From Arion vulgaris (taxonomy: Eukaryota > Mollusca > Gastropoda > Stylommatophora > Arionidae), in contig CM036768.1 of the NCBI GenBank assembly GCA_020796225.1, positions 38,093,789 to 38,157,788 of the forward strand: a stretch of 64,000 nt of DNA. The letters run 5' to 3'. How positions within the stretch are numbered: the first letter of the stretch is position 1; each line of letters opens with the position of its first letter. A program made the position numbers and the translations under genes. This document shows positions 31,778 through 41,708 of this stretch, in pieces. The notes beneath the pieces were generated by a model, which worked only from the letters and a program-made list of their open reading frames with translations, ran no database searches and was not told the DNA's origin.

Positions 31778-31903
31778 AATGTAGGTGAGATCAAGTTTCT
31801 ATTCCTGAGGGAAATGATAAGGTGAAAAAAACGTAGGTCTCGTGTTAAAATTCAACAAGTAAAATTAGTCCTGTCAGTTACAAATCAATAAGAATATACT
31901 GCA

Positions 31904-32443
31904 CAGCCACTTCTTTCTTCTACTTTTGTCGTCACACTGCTAACGGGTTGTTGCCCAGTGTCGTCACACTGCTAACGGGTTGTTGCCCAGTGTCGTCACA
32001 CTGCTAACGGGTTGTTGCCCAGTGTCGTCACACTGCTAACGGGTTGTTGCCCAGTGTCGTCACACTGCTAACGGGTTGTTGCCCAGTGTCGTCACACTGC
32101 TAACGGGTTGTTGCCCAGTGTCGTGGTTTTCTGTTTTTGTCTTGCGCTGTTCTGGTGGCTTGTGTGATTGTTATCTTTGCTCTTTCACAGGATTCTGCTA
32201 CGCCATCTAACCATCTTTTCCGTGGTCTTCCTCTTGCCTTCTTTACCGATGTTCTGTTGTAGAAGACTCTGTATACTGTGGAGTTTGGATGCATTCTTAT
32301 TAAGTGGCCAAACAACTTCATTCTTTGTTTATCTATGTAATTCAAGCACGGTTTTGTGCCAACTTTCTTTCTTATGCTGATGTTGGTGATTCTGTCTTTT
32401 CTTGTGTTATTGGTAACTTTTCGCAGGAAACGCATTTCACATG
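31904..32443 (-). mobile_element. RTE-like LINE end with 38 bp TSD and terminal array
   Basis: The minus strand encodes MRFLRKVTNNTRKDRITN, MKLFGHLIRMHPNS, KKARGRPRKRWLDGVAES and an end in HWATTR, open for 111 codons. A 38 bp sequence starting TAGTCCTGTCAGTTAC is present at 31866-31903 and 32444-32481. The 3' end is expanded into a 32 bp array. The copies at 38935 and 58190 belong to the same group. Confidence 0.85.
31928..32121. repeat. 32 bp array, 6 copies, at a LINE 3' end
   Basis: The unit is GTCGTCACACTGCTAACGGG plus TTGTTGCCCAGT. Copies are identical by eye. The unit spans the LINE stop codon region. Confidence 0.95.
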
Positions 32444-32581
32444 TAGTCCTGTCAGTTACAAATCAATAAGAATATACTGCAAAGACACTGCCCAGGTAAA
32501 ATTCAGTAAACAAAACAATGAACATAACATTTCAACACAAAATTTAATAATCCCACCTGGAGCTCACGATGATGCTGTCTG

Positions 32582-32830
32582 TGTGTTCTTCGAACGATTC
32601 ATATCGACCATTTGTCAACTACTCTGTGGGATTTGTATGTGACCCGAACCTAAAACAGATTGTACGTTGTGCCAGTTATGCGCCTACAAGTAGGTCAGCA
32701 TATCCGATTTCTGCAATGCTTTTTCTCAGTCGATCAATGGTTCAACATCAGCTGCCTCATACGACATGTCTTGTAGGTTGCAGTGGTACTATTCTTTGCT
32801 TTCATTGTGGGCTCCTCTACCACACGGGCG
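32582..32830 (-). mobile_element. Core-SINE B copy
   Basis: TTCGAACGATTCATATCGACC, TGTGCCAGTTATGCGCC, AAGTAGGTCAGCATATCCG, then CATACGACATGTCTTGTAGG and TTCTTTGCTTTCATTG give the reversed B order. The segment before the core (TCAGTCGATCAATGGTTC) is diverged. Confidence 0.7.
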
Positions 32831-33059
32831 GACGGTGCTGTGAAGTTCGTGTATGAAAGAAATGGAAGCACTCACCTCTTTTCCCACTTTCTCTCTCTAT
32901 CTCACATGTCTCTCTCTTCCTGGGCTTCCTCTTTATTGTGCTCCAGCTGTGATCCATTTCTTTCATTTCCTGTTCTACTGTTCTCCCTCAGATGAGTTTG
33001 GGTCCTTCCCATTTTTGTTTATCATGTGTTGTACATCTCAGCGCAGATTTCCTGACAGA

Positions 33060-33150
33060 GAGTGTCTTCATGCGTGACGCAAGGTTATTCATCGAAGTTT
33101 AACGATAATGGTCCCATTAATCAATCAATCAATCAATCAATCAATCAGTC
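33060..33150 (+). mobile_element. SINE-E 3' end
   Basis: AGGTTATTCATCGAAGTTTA, ACGATAATGGTCCCATTAATC and a run of AATC repeats match the terminal 60 bp of SINE-E. Confidence 0.6.
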
Positions 33151-33597
33151 TCGTACATTAGGGCATGCTGTGATCAGAAAAGTTAGTAAGAACAACAACT
33201 GAAAGGAAATAACAATATTGATACTGAGAGATACCCTAATGAGCACTGAAATTCAATCAATTATCAAAACGTGGGCACAAAACACATATATAGACATATG
33301 ATACGTAGGAACAATAAAACATCAATTTTGCGGTCCGTGTTGACGAGAGCACATACGTGTGAATGTGCACCCACGCGTATACAACATCCGAACAAACGTA
33401 GCTGTTGACATTTTCAAAGCATTTGACATCTGAGCCACCAAATGGTAAAAGAATGACAATTTAACCAACAGCTAAATAAGTGCAAATTTGCAAGGCAAGA
33501 TTATGCCAACAAAAAATGATTTATAGAAGGTTTACATTCGCCAGTCAACGCTGTAGAAATGCATTTGGTGTAGTAGCCGACATGTAATGTTAAGGGT
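33151..33597. other. Unassigned stretch
   Basis: No family or coding signal was recognised. Confidence 0.4.
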
Positions 33598-34145
33598 GTT
33601 TCTTCGAACGCTCCATATCGACCACTTGTTAACCACTCTGAGAAATGTATATGTGATCTGAGCATAAGAACGTTTTACGATGTGCCAGTAATGCGCCAAC
33701 AAGTAGGCCAGCACATACGATTTCTGCTACGCATTTTATTTACTAGGGTAGATTCCCTACGCCCGATTGGTTACCGGGGCCCAAATTGGGGATGTAAAGA
33801 ATATAACCACTGTTACCTGCCATGCATGTCGTAAGAGGCGACTAAGGAGGTTGGTCGTGGGGCTGGCTACCCCACACCGTAAAAACACCAGATAGCTACA
33901 TAAATCACAGCTAAGAAAATTCAAAGCTCGCCACCCGAGGAAGAAGAGGGGAAAAGATGGCCTTGGATAGGCGGGCTTGGATAGGCGAGCTTGGAAGGCC
34001 TTGGTTGCGGACCTATGCTTCCCTAGGGGCGAAGGGTGAAGAAGAAGATTCCTAGTTTTCTACAACAGTCGCATCTTACGACATGCCTTGAAGGTCGCAG
34101 TGGTACTATCTTTGCTACGCTTGCGGGTCCCGGCACCACACGTGC
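33598..34145 (-). mobile_element. Core-SINE B copy split by core-SINE A3
   Basis: TTCGAACGCTCCATATCGACC to ACTAGGGTAGATTCCCTAC is the 3' half in reverse. After the inserted element, TCGCATCTTACGACATGCC and GGTCGCAGTGGTACTATC complete the core and head. The break lies in the CTAGG block between core and body. Confidence 0.8.
33761..34047 (+). mobile_element. Core-SINE A3: shared head, third type of body
   Basis: The head TTGGTTACCGGGGCCCAAAT and core GCATGTCGTAAGAGGCGACT are standard. The body (AAATTCAAAGCTCGCCACCC, GGCCTTGGATAGGCG, GGACCTATGCTTCCC) is seen nowhere else here. It ends GGGTGAAGAAGAA. Flanks GATTCCCTA and GATTCCTA suggest an 8-9 bp TSD. Confidence 0.7.
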
Positions 34146-34159
34146 GGTGTAAGGGTACT

Positions 34160-34275
34160 AAGAATATGATCAATAAATAAACAGTGTACAAGTATTAGGA
34201 GGCTCCATGAAAAAAAACCCACCTAATTATCAAACACAGAACTCGAACCACTTACTCTTAATTACTACGACACCC
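34160..34275 (-). mobile_element. SINE-C copy, partial
   Basis: AATATGATCAATAAATAAAC, GTGTACAAGTATTAGGAGGC and CACAGAACTCGAACCACTTA (B box in reverse) match half of the fold-back copy at 48640. Confidence 0.65.
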
Positions 34276-34439
34276 ATTTTCTCGTTATGTTCGTAAAATC
34301 GCTCGTATTGCTGGGCTCGGCAGTTTATGCTACGAATTGTCAAAGCAACATCAGCTGTTAAAAATATAAATAAAATATGTAAATGCAAGTTAAATATTAT
34401 TAAAACTAAATTACGAATTTATTTTCAATTCAAATGTTG

Positions 34440-35165
34440 TATCAATTCTAACATATGCCAGCGAGAGTTGGAAAATGACTAAAGATATAGAACTCAAGTT
34501 GAATGCATGTGAAAATAGATGTCTGCGAAAAATATTGAACGTAAAATGGAACGAATTGAGAAGTGATGAAATTCGAGAAACGTCTAGTCAACCACTAGTG
34601 ACAACTGTTATAGCAAATATAAAATAGAGATATGTTGGACACACCTTGGGAAGAATTGATCAAAGAATGTTAAAACAGGCATTTAAATAGGATGCACAGG
34701 GTTCAAGAAAGAGAGGACCTCCGTACCGGCCACAACAAGCTCAGAGCCCACATGTTCCATAAATTTAAAATTGGCACAACTAGCCTGTGCCCATGCAATA
34801 TGGCAGACATGACGGCAGAACACGTCTTGCAGGACTGTCCACGGTTGGCAGGTATACGAAAAGAGTACTGGCCACAACACACAGAGCTTCGCGAAAAGCT
34901 GTACGGAGGAACGGAGTCCCTAAAAACAACAGTGAAATTCATGATAGAAGTTGGTCCATCAGGCTAGGCCGGGAACGCAAAGGAAAGAGAGGACGACATA
35001 GGGAGACCCTGCAACGAACTTTGCTGACAGAGGTAAGAAATATCGGTATCAACTTCATGTAGAAAATTATGCGAGTTGCCCAGGATAGATATATGGAGAA
35101 ATCGCTTGCCCTATGTAACTATAACGGTACGAGACGAATTATTATTATTATTATTAATATTACTA
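34440..35165 (+). mobile_element. RTE-like LINE, thumb to 3' end, with nested LINE
   Basis: The plus strand reads LTYASESWKMTKDIELKLN, ENRCLRKILNVKWNELR, RYVGHTLGRIDQRMLKQ, then QGSRKRGPP where it is interrupted; it resumes KERGRHRETLQRTL and ends in an ATT repeat. Two stops precede the break. The family matches 43725 and 55812. Confidence 0.8.
34719..34982 (+). mobile_element. Jockey-like LINE 3' end nested in an RTE-like LINE
   Basis: The frame reads RTGHNKLRAHMFHKFKIG, then SLCPCNMADMTAEHVLQDCP, then YWPQHTELREKLYGG, ending GPSG and a stop. This is the TGH...CxC...H...C zinc-knuckle C-terminus of a non-LTR polyprotein. GAAAGAGAGGAC at 34707-34718 and 34983-34994 is a perfect 12 bp TSD. 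Confidence 0.85.
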
Positions 35166-35689
35166 TTATTATTCGTATTATTAATGCAATCGTGACATGA
35201 CGCTCGCGCCTCCCCAGTCATCAGTCAGATGCGCCACTGTATACAAAAAGGTTGGACAGCATTTCCGTAGATTATATAGTTCTGTAACTTGATATTTATA
35301 ACCTCAAGTACGAAGGTGGCGGGGGTCCACTTCTTGTCCTTCCTTGTGAAACATTGTGTGTGTGAGAGGTTAAACAACAACCTCTATACCAGCAGATATA
35401 TAAACAACAGCAGATGTGATAGAAATGGATAGTTACAAATAAACAGAAAGTAAATTTGGTTTTCATCTCACAGAAACAAGAGACATCGACTTTTCAACCA
35501 AAAAGCAAGCAGAAAACAGAAGAACAGAATGGGATACACGACGACGGTCGATATAGCATCGGCTTATTTTACTTGAAAGTTTTCGATGTTGTCGAATTTA
35601 AGCTGGATCGACCTGAGGGGGGAAAAATCCAACAAAATTTAACTCCTGCTGAAAAAATACGCTTACTAAATAAGTTCGCTACCCAAAAT
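35166..35689. other. Unassigned stretch
   Basis: Starts just after an ATT microsatellite. No family or coding signal was recognised, although a long plus-strand frame crosses from here into the antisense of the next LINE. Confidence 0.4.
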
Positions 35690-36175
35690 GCTGTCACGGA
35701 TCTTAATAATAATATTAGTCGTCCATCGCAGGTGATGATGATAACAACCTCAGACGTGTGCTGCTGCATCTCTTGGTGTGCGGAGATGATTGTAGAGTTC
35801 AATCCTAGAACACAATCCCCTACCACAGGTGGGGCAGATATGATCAAGGCTAGACAAGCGGTGTTGTGTGTTCTGTCTTTTCTCGCAGCTCGTTTTATCT
35901 GTGCCTCAACGGTACGGCGATTCTCAGCTATGTGGGTTCCTATTGTGTTGTTACAGCGCCACATTGTGATGATTTTACGCCAGGCATTTCCAGCATGTGG
36001 TGTCTATATCGACGCATTTCAGAGATACTTTAAGAGTGTCTTTAAAGCGTTTTTTTCTGTCCCCCAGCAGAACGTCTGCCCCCTTCAATCTCGCCCTACA
36101 TCAACATTTTTGGGTTGTGTTTATCAGGCATCCGAGCAACGTGACCGGTCCATTATTAAAAGATGAGGATGGATG
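35690..36175 (-). mobile_element. LINE with C-terminal C2H2 zinc finger
   Basis: Minus-strand frames read GQKKTL and KDTLKVSLKCVDIDTTCW, then GTHIAENRRTVEAQIKRAAR, then LDHICPTCGRGLCSRIELYN plus HLRT: a C-P-x-C-G...H finger before a stop. Frameshifts join the parts. The plus-strand 236-codon frame over this region is the antisense shadow. Confidence 0.75.
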
Positions 36176-36214
36176 TGAATTGGAGATGTATGTTGTATGC
36201 AAGTAGGGGCAGTA

Positions 36215-36425
36215 GCTAGGACAGCTCTCAGATGGACATCGGATGAGAGGGGGAATGGACGTCTAAAGGAAACATGAAGAAGAACGGTGAAGAGATAGTT
36301 GAAGGAGTTAGGTTGACGTGGGAGACAGTTGGTAGAAACGTAGCAAAACGGCAACAGTGGAAACCTCTCGCGAATGCCTTATGTTTCATCGGGGCACTAA
36401 GATGATATAGATAAATAGACATAAG
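36215..36425 (+). mobile_element. RTE-like LINE C-terminus
   Basis: The plus strand reads TALRWTSDERGNGRLKETWK, then EGVRLTWETVGRNVAKRQQW and KPLANALC: the RW...GR...TW...AKxRxxW...LC layout of RTE-like C-termini, with no stop over about 60 codons. Confidence 0.7.
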
Positions 36426-36582
36426 AGTCTGAACTTTTCAAATCGACTCTATCAAAGAAAAATTGTCTTGATATGAACATAACTGGAGTCGAAAGTGCAT
36501 ACATCATTTTCTGGCACAAGAAAGAGAATGAAAATGCGTATGTTATTGAAGATCAAAAATAAAAACATCCTTTTTTTTTTTT

Positions 36583-36782
36583 TTCCGATCCAGAAGCACT
36601 TGAGCTTTTCAGCTCTTCGGCTCGGTGCCATGGACATCGTAACCCTTCGGTTCGGTGCCACGAACACCGTAAATCTGGGGAATCTGTGACTTTTTCTGCC
36701 ATCCCGTGGAATTGAACTCGCACACACAGAGGGATAGTCACCCGTAGTCCAACGAGCTACGAACACGCTGGGCAGACGGGCA
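36583..36782 (-). mobile_element. SINE-D copy, full length
   Basis: It runs from CCGATCCAGAAGCACTTGAG through CATGGACATCGTAACCC to GCTACGAACACGCTGGGCAG. The B box is in reverse (GTGGAATTGAACTCGC). A T run precedes it, the A tail of the minus-strand element. Confidence 0.85.
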
Positions 36783-36799
36783 AAACAGTTACTTACCAA

Positions 36800-37060
36800 C
36801 CAATATGAAATGGCGATGGGTCGGGCATACCTTATGAAAGAGCCAAACGAGTGTTACTAGACAATCACTTAAATCTAATACGAAAAGAAAAAATAGAAGG
36901 GAATGTTCTAAGCCGACCTGAAGAAAGCGTCTTCTTGAGGAACTGAGAAGTGCTGCACTGTCCTGGTAGATCGTTAAGAAAGCATCCAGAGATCGTGAAA
37001 AGTGGCGAGAACCTATGAGACCCTATGCTCCACGAGTTACTTACTTACTTACTTACAAGC
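36800..37060 (+). mobile_element. RTE-like LINE fragment with TTAC tail
   Basis: Reading across frames gives KWRWVGHTL, SQTSVTRQSLKSNTKRK, RKRLLEELRSAALSW and SRDREKWRE. It ends in TTAC repeats. Several stops and frameshifts are present. Confidence 0.65.
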
Positions 37061-37539
37061 AAGTACCAATCAATATAAATAAAAATAACTACCTACCAAT
37101 ACAATCATCGATATAGTGAAGACAGAGTAGAAGACAAATATCACGGCTATGATTGATACAAGATGGGATATCCAAACTGGACATGACAGCAACATAAACG
37201 TATTCATAGCTAATACGAGTGTAGGCTTTAGAGAAAATAGCTAGTCATTAGTAGATCAAGAACAACCAGGTTCTTGGTCGTCTCATAGATGATACCGCTT
37301 TACATATAAATATACCAGTATTGTCATTTCGTAAAGCAGTTCTACAAGAAAACATTGGATAAATATGTACTTGAAAATCCGATTGACAAAGAACACAAGA
37401 ACTCGGACAATGTTTGTAAGAAGTAATAGCAGAATAATATTTAGAAACTAATTTAATTTTAGCGATTAATAACAGGAAATAAAAAGATAAATAATTTAGA
37501 GTTTCATTTTTTTTCAGATATCTTTTTATTAGAAATGCG
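37061..37539. other. Unassigned AT-rich stretch
   Basis: No family or coding signal was recognised. Confidence 0.4.
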
Positions 37540-37665
37540 GAATTCGTGCTTTGTGCAATACTCTCAGCAATTGACGTGCCGTTCCTGCCTTTTATGAACC
37601 GAGCCATATGGTGGTAAGCCAGGTGCAATGAAATCAATCCTTCGGGTTCAAAACCACTTTATATG
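37540..37665 (+). mobile_element. SINE-L 3' half
   Basis: GAATTCGTGCTTTGTGCAAT, GAACCGAGCCATATGG and GGTGCAATGAAATCAATCC equal the second half of 61449-61705. Confidence 0.65.
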
Positions 37666-37789
37666 AGCCGGAGTGTCTATCTTCTAAGTACTAGGAAATT
37701 CCACGGCATAATCTTGAAATTAGTGTAACAATTAGTTGAAACTGTATTCTAAGCGTTAATGAATTTGTTTTAGCGGACTGTATCTTTTC

Positions 37790-38030
37790 AGTATAATTGC
37801 ATATCCTTTACAGGACTTTGCGAATCAACCCCAGCTTTTAACGCTGTTTGTGATTTTTCTAGGCATTATTACGTTCAGTAGTTTGCCATTGCTTTCTGAA
37901 CGGTGGTGCCATCGTCCTTTGTTAAAATCCACGCAAACAATTTGCAACCAAACTGTCCGCAGCGTGATTCGAACTCAGAACGTCGGGGTTAATAGACCGA
38001 GTCACTAATCCCTAGGACACAGACGCCACC
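37790..38030 (-). mobile_element. SINE-J copy, full length
   Basis: ATTGCATATCCTTTACAGG, GGCATTATTACGTTCAGTAG, AATTTGCAACCAAACTGTCC and GTGATTCGAACTCAGAACG (B box in reverse). It is close to 41468-41708 along its whole length. Confidence 0.8.
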
Positions 38031-38087
38031 TTCAGCATAATATCATTGTTTTATCCACATGCATGTCTTATATGTTCAAACGATTTA

Positions 38088-38246
38088 CAAGCCCTCTGTG
38101 AGTGCGGGTTCAATTCCGCGGGCTGGCAGAAAAAGTCACAGATTCCCAGATTTACGGTGTTCGTGGCACCGAACCGATGGGTTACGATGTCCTTGGCACC
38201 GAGCCGAAGAGCTGAAAGCTCAAGTGCTTCTGGATCGGGGGAAAAC
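38088..38246 (+). mobile_element. SINE-D copy, 5' truncated
   Basis: It begins at CAAGCCCTCTGTGAGTGCGG, keeps the B box GGTTCAATTCC, and ends AAGTGCTTCTGGATCGGGGG. Confidence 0.8.
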
Positions 38247-38334
38247 CAAAATATGTTCAACTTAAGTTCATGAACTTTGTTTGATCGTCTTTATATTACT
38301 TCACCGACATTCAGATCAGAAACCATTGGGTAAT

Positions 38335-38420
38335 AGCCCACCGTCCCGTGCCGGAAACAAACCGAGTACTATTCGATCGAAAGGCGAAGACACTATCACC
38401 ACTTCACAGTGACCCCCAGA
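38335..38420 (-). mobile_element. tRNA-like SINE head fragment
   Basis: The minus strand reads CACTGTGAAGTGGTGATAG and TACTCGGTTTGTTTCCGG at about tRNA spacing. Weak boxes. Confidence 0.3.
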
Positions 38421-38590
38421 CATGTTTGTTTAGAGGCCGTGTCGTACTTTCTAAAAATATATCGAGCTAGTAATGCCTTATAAAGATAATGTGTATTCTC
38501 CTTTAGTGATTCAATAATGATACCTCTAATTTGGATAATGATTGTTCATAGTTTCATTAAAAACACCCATCGACTAATATTGGCTATACT

Positions 38591-38755
38591 CAGTGGCGGC
38601 TCGTCATTAAGGGACAGTAGGGCCGGGCCCCACCAAAAATAATGTATAACGTGTATGTATTATTTTATAAATTAAAATATAGCAACCAAAAATGATGATT
38701 TATCCGGAAAAAAATGTCTGGCTCCACCAACTCAAATGATCCCCAGCCGCCACTG
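38591..38755 (+). mobile_element. MITE-F copy, hAT-like
   Basis: Ends CAGTGGCGGCTCGTCATTA and CCAGCCGCCACTG are inverted. Flanks GCTATACT and GCTATTCT match at 7 of 8. The interior is close to the copy at 30737. Confidence 0.9.
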
Positions 38756-38934
38756 GCTATTCTATTCCTATACTTTCTATATTATTAACTTAATTTGTAC
38801 TTTGTTGATATGCACTAAAGACACTGAACTATAATTGCCATTTTGATGTTTATGTTGCTGATTTTTGAGATACTGAAACTTGTTATTTCACAGAAGATTG
38901 TTAGAAATACTAGACATTCTATCTGGCCCGTTAT

Positions 38935-39600
38935 TCTATCTTCTTCTTCTCTTCCAGCTTTGACTTCTTTATAGAAGTGTTGGGGTGAAACGTAGTGATC
39001 TTGTGTGTGTGTGCTTGTTCTTCTCTTCCACCATTTACTTCTTTATAAAAGTGTGAAGGGTGAAACGTAGTGATCTTGTGTGTGCTTGTTTTAAGGCACT
39101 TTGCAAGCTGATATTCATTTTCGTAAAGATGTTCTTGATGTCGTCGCTCCATCTTTTGCGTGGTCTTCCTCTTGCTTTGTACTCATTATACTTTTTCTGT
39201 GTGGCTCTCTGAGGTAGGCGATACCAGGGCATTCTTGTCAGGTGTCCAAACCATTAAATCTGTTGTTCTTTTATGAATTGCATGACTGGTTTCACATCCA
39301 GTCTTCTGATTTATAATTCTGTCTCTTATTGTCACACCTGCAGCTCTTCTAAGACACCTCATCTCTGTCGTTATGATTTTCTGCTTATTAACTGCCGTTA
39401 TTGACCATGTTTGACACTGGTATCATAGTGTTGGCCAGAAAATCGTTCTGATAAGATTTGCTTTAGCTGTTAGCGGTATCTCTTTATGTGACAACAGTGG
39501 TGTTAACTATCCCAGTACTTGGTTAGCTTTTGTGCAACGATTGCTGATTTTACTATCAATACTTCCGTTATTTTATGAAGCGACTTAATAGCTTGCGATA
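38935..39600 (-). mobile_element. RTE-like LINE, thumb to 3' end, with 75 bp terminal duplication
   Basis: Minus-strand frames read SNRCTKANQVL, LLSHKEIPLTAKANLIRTI, TTEMRCLRRAAGVTIRDRI, YKARGRPRKRWSDDIKN. The last 75 bp (GTGAAACGTAGTGATCTTGTG start at 38985 and 39060) are present twice. It belongs to the group of 31904 and 58190. Confidence 0.75.
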
Positions 39601-40194
39601 TCATGAACAAAAGTACAGTAAATAGTTCTTTTTTCATTTCGATCTTATGATTCCCCGTAATAAGTTAATCCTTTTGTTTTTGTTTGTTTGCCTACAGGCT
39701 TCAATTAAAAATTAAAAAAATGTTTTTTTAGGATGAAACGGGTGTATCTTGGGTTAACTCATTTCGTTCAAACTGCCCCAGGGTGCGTCAATATTGTCGA
39801 TTAACATAACCCAACTGTCGCACGCTGCTCAAAGCATTGTTTCATGTAGAATTAGTGCTAAATTGATATCACCGCATTCACCATAGACAAATTCACCAAC
39901 ATCTTCTATACACCTCATTCAATAGCGGGTCCTTCTGTCCCAACACATCTATGAAGAAGCAAATGGTGGAAAAGACGAAGTTGTTTCACAGTATTATTGT
40001 CTTATCTTAGCTAATTTTAAGACTGACTCGTTGTGCCGTTTCTGTCAGAGCATCCACTTTTTCCTGTATGTCTTTTGTATAATCAAAACAAGGTTATTGC
40101 TTAGGATGAAAAGAACGGGTCTCGGCATAAAAAACGCTTAATCCCATACGTAAGAAATAAACAAACAAGATGGCCAACTCAATGAACGACTAAC
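39601..40194. other. Unassigned stretch with weak repeat edges
   Basis: Around 40090-40160, GGATGAAAAGAACGGGTCTC and CGCTTAATCCC resemble the repeat at 9125. No coding signal was seen. Confidence 0.4.
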
Positions 40195-40386
40195 ACAAAT
40201 CATCAAAAATAAAATTTCCAACAAAAATATCTTCACTATCTTCGAAATTACTTCGGGGACCCTCGACGGTGCTACGGAGTTGGTGTACTGCAGCTGTGAT
40301 CTTCCTGTGTAACAAAGTGATTGGAGCAAATATGGTTACTCATCGAAGTGCGGTGATGATAGTCCTATCAATCAATTAATCGATCA
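40195..40386 (+). mobile_element. SINE-E 3' half
   Basis: AAATATCTTCACTATCTTCG, GACGGTGCTACGGAGTTGG and TGGTTACTCATCGAAGTGCG precede an AATC-rich tail. Confidence 0.75.
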
Positions 40387-40807
40387 TTAAGATTAGGACA
40401 GTGGTCAATACGTGAAACACATCAAATATATGCTTTGATGATCTTCTATTTACGTTTTATAAAGACAACACGTACAACCAATTGCAGGATTTATGTCAGG
40501 CAAATAATTAACAAACCTTGTAATTATAATTGCTTCGGTTTAAGTTAACCATTACATTTCAGAGAACACGAGATCTATGCCACCTGTATTCTAATTTGCA
40601 CCTTCCTGGCTTCTCGTTTTCTACTGGAAAATCGATACATTATTTTGTCTTGTCCACATTCTCCTGGTGAAACAACCAGGTGACACTAATGCTATTCACG
40701 TGTTTCCGTATTCCGTTTATTGACCAACTCGCTACAGGTAAATGTGGCAATTCTCCATGTGCAGTATCACAGCGCTGTTGTCCTCTCACTTTTTTCCCCT
40801 TGATTAT
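40387..40807. other. Unassigned stretch
   Basis: No family or coding signal was recognised. Confidence 0.4.
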
Positions 40808-40815
40808 CTCTAGCC

Positions 40816-41154
40816 ATGGCCTCCGATAACATACGACAGGTGGGTTAAGGTAAAAGTTCTAGGAAATAAGAGGACAACTTCACGTGATCTTCACATTCCA
40901 GTGTTGTTGTATATATATAAGAATTCATTTTAAAAACACACAATATGCTATATATTAAGTTACGTTAAGTTTACAGCTAAGGAATATCAGAATTATTGAT
41001 ATTTTTTCATCAATAAATAACAATGCACGTAGAATTGAGCAAAAATTGCAAAACAAAGTACAATGTTCTATCAAACATACACAAAAACTCCCATTAAACA
41101 GGCATTTCCGATTTCCCCTTTGAGCTAGTCGGCCTTATGTTTCTGTGGGCCACG
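40816..41154 (+). mobile_element. MITE-Q copy, GGCCTCCG end type
   Basis: ATGGCCTCCGATAACATACG at the left and CTTATGTTTCTGTGGGCCACG at the right are inverted. Flanks CTCTAGCC (40808-40815) and CTCTATCC (41155-41162) match at 7 of 8. Confidence 0.8.
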
Positions 41155-41224
41155 CTCTATCCTAACCACTCCTTGCTTGTCATATAAATATGTACGTCTT
41201 CTTTTCCTTTATTGTATCGAAATG

Positions 41225-41440
41225 AAGTATTGAGGGATGATGTGCTCCCGTGCTCCTGCTTCTGTGCGCCGTGTCTGATATTCTTCATAAGTTGGTATTC
41301 ATTTCTCTAAAGTTGTATTTGATGCCATCACTCCATCTTTTGCATTGGCCTTCCTCTTGTTCTATTCATTATTTATTGTCAGTGTGGATCTCCGGGAGAG
41401 AACGGTTCCAGTGACTTTGTTTTCTCTGTACGAAAAATTA
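41225..41440 (-). mobile_element. RTE-like LINE fragment, decayed
   Basis: On the plus strand CTCCATCTTTTGCATTGGCC and TTCCTCTTG align with 39140-39180, the antisense of the GRPRKRW region. The minus strand reads NRTRGRPMQKME with stops around it. Confidence 0.55.
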
Positions 41441-41467
41441 TTATTTGTATGCTCGAGTAAAAGTAGA

Positions 41468-41708
41468 GTTAATTGCATATCCTTTACAGGACTTTGCGAA
41501 TCAACCCCAGCTTTTAAACGCTGTTTGTGATTTTTCTAGGTATTATTACGTCCAGTAGTTTGCCATTGCTTTCTGAACGGGTGGTGCCATCGTCCTTCTG
41601 TTAAAATCTACGCAAACAATTTGCAACCAAACTGTCCGTAGCGTGATTCGAACACAGAACGTCCTGGTTAATAGACCGAATCACTATCCCAAAGGACACA
41701 GACGTAAA
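41468..41708 (-). mobile_element. SINE-J copy, full length
   Basis: The sequence follows 37790-38030 closely (AATTGCATATCCTTTACAGG, GTAGCGTGATTCGAACACAG). The pair differs at only a few sites, so both are fairly young. Confidence 0.8.

Larger units (their letters stand above)
31790..32515 (+). mobile_element. SINE-E copy split by a LINE end
   Basis: GGTGAGATCAAGTTTC, then AACGTAGGTCTCGTGTTAAA and CTGTCAGTTACAAATC match the SINE-E middle; after the LINE it resumes GACACTGCCCAGGTAAAATTC. The head and the AATC tail are lost. Confidence 0.6.

Noticed and set aside
35456..36166. 236-codon plus-strand open frame, the longest in the window
   Set aside because: Its second half is antisense to a LINE zinc-finger tail, and it shows no domain.
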